From Desulfobacteraceae bacterium UBA5852 (lineage in GTDB: Bacteria > Desulfobacterota > Desulfobacteria > Desulfobacterales > UBA5852): DNA of 5,015 nucleotides. The translations under genes were made by a program, and so were the position numbers. This document shows positions 4,571 through 5,015 of this stretch, piece by piece (position 1 is the first letter of the stretch; each line of letters starts with the position of its first letter). The notes below the pieces were generated by a model that saw only the letters and a program-made list of their open reading frames with translations, was not told the DNA's origin and did not search any database. The stretch is from positions 1 to 5,015 of the forward strand of contig DJGG01000010.1 in the NCBI GenBank assembly GCA_002432195.1, in the 5' to 3' direction.

Positions 4571-5015
4571 ATGCCCCACCCAGCTTCCATTCCCAGCGGC
4601 GTGCCCGCTTTCGATCGCCACATCGGCGGTCTGGCCGTGGGCGACAACGTCATCTGGTACGACGACGCCGGCAGCCTGGCCGACGCCTTCTGTCTGGAGT
4701 TGTTGCGGGAGTCCCTGGCCCACGCGCTGCCGGTCATCTACGTCAGCTTCGACCGCTCGGTGAAAAACCTGCTGGAAAAGCTCGGCCCCCTGGCGGCCTC
4801 CCCCCACCTCACGCTGCTGGACTGCTTCACCTACGGCAAGGGTGACGGTGCTGAGGTCTTCGTCCGCTCCCTGGCGGCGGAGGCTCGCCCGTCGGGCTGC
4901 CGCATTCAGCGCGTCGCCGCCCCCCGGGACATGGAGGCGGTCGCGGAGGCCTTCTACCGCCTCCAGGCCGAGTTGGGGGAATCGGTGCGCTTCGTCTTCG
5001 AAAGCCTCACGGGCG
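4571..5015 (+). CDS. KaiC/RecA-fold ATPase-like protein with degenerate P-loop (3' truncated by window)
   Basis: An open frame of 148 codons continues past the right edge. The opening SGVPAFDRHIGGLAVGDNVIW (res 9-29) is the standard entry of KaiC/RadA-like RecA-superfamily domains ('STGIPxLDxxLGGLxxGxxxLI'). At the P-loop position, where GxxGxGKT is expected, it reads YDDAGSLADAFC (30-41): no Lys and no GK[ST], so classical ATP binding is unlikely. The rest of the fold is kept: a helix (40-50), then VIYVSFDRS (55-63) in place of the usual '(V/A)LYVSxE' strand, then LTLLDCFTYGKGDG (80-93). Near the edge, RFVFESLTG (140-148) stands at the Walker B strand, with Glu where Asp is usual. I recall similar proteins in sulfur- and metal-metabolising Proteobacteria, some with further C-terminal domains, but what follows here is unseen. 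A role in signalling or regulation is inferred only. It is divergent from mscS-corA with its own promoter. Confidence 0.75.
   Translation, partial: MPHPASIPSGVPAFDRHIGGLAVGDNVIWYDDAGSLADAFCLELLRESLAHALPVIYVSFDRSVKNLLEKLGPLAASPHLTLLDCFTYGKGDGAEVFVRSLAAEARPSGCRIQRVAAPRDMEAVAEAFYRLQAELGESVRFVFESLTG

Overview
The window is GC-rich, compact bacterial DNA. Frames are strongly biased to G/C at third positions, which also creates long antisense open frames with no gene content. The gene set and protein similarities suggest a Gammaproteobacterium or a related high-GC Pseudomonadota, but no rRNA or marker gene fixes this. I see no mobile element, CRISPR array, tRNA or rRNA.

Layout, left to right. (1) The 5' part of a leftward gene (start about 184), whose basic, Leu/Arg-rich N-terminus resembles the ATP-dependent helicase HrpA. 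(2) A divergent intergenic region (185-372) with a good sigma70-type promoter (TTGAAA-N17-TAAGAT) and an 18-bp perfect palindrome just after the predicted transcription start. (3) A rightward gene, 373-1713, for a 446-residue FAD/NAD(P)H flavoprotein of the CoA-disulfide reductase / NADH oxidase family with the single redox-active Cys. (4) A 24-bp convergent gap holding a hairpin. (5) A leftward two-gene operon, mscS-family channel (4211-2799) then corA (2802-1738), with a 4-nt ATGA overlap. (6) A 359-bp divergent control region (4212-4570) with one promoter in each direction, several dyads and a predicted leader of about 236 nt for the channel operon. (7) A rightward gene from 4571 that runs off the right edge. 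It encodes a KaiC/RecA-fold protein whose P-loop position lacks the Walker A GK[ST].

The clearest functional unit is the mscS-corA pair: a tension-gated channel and a Mg2+ channel made from one message, which would join osmotic and divalent-cation balance at the inner membrane. The flavoprotein would maintain low-molecular-weight thiol or NAD(P)H redox balance; nothing in the sequence ties it to the membrane genes. The most unusual item is the partial KaiC-like gene. It keeps the family fold but appears unable to bind ATP in the usual way, and it has the cleanest promoter in the window (perfect TTGACA with a 17-bp spacer).
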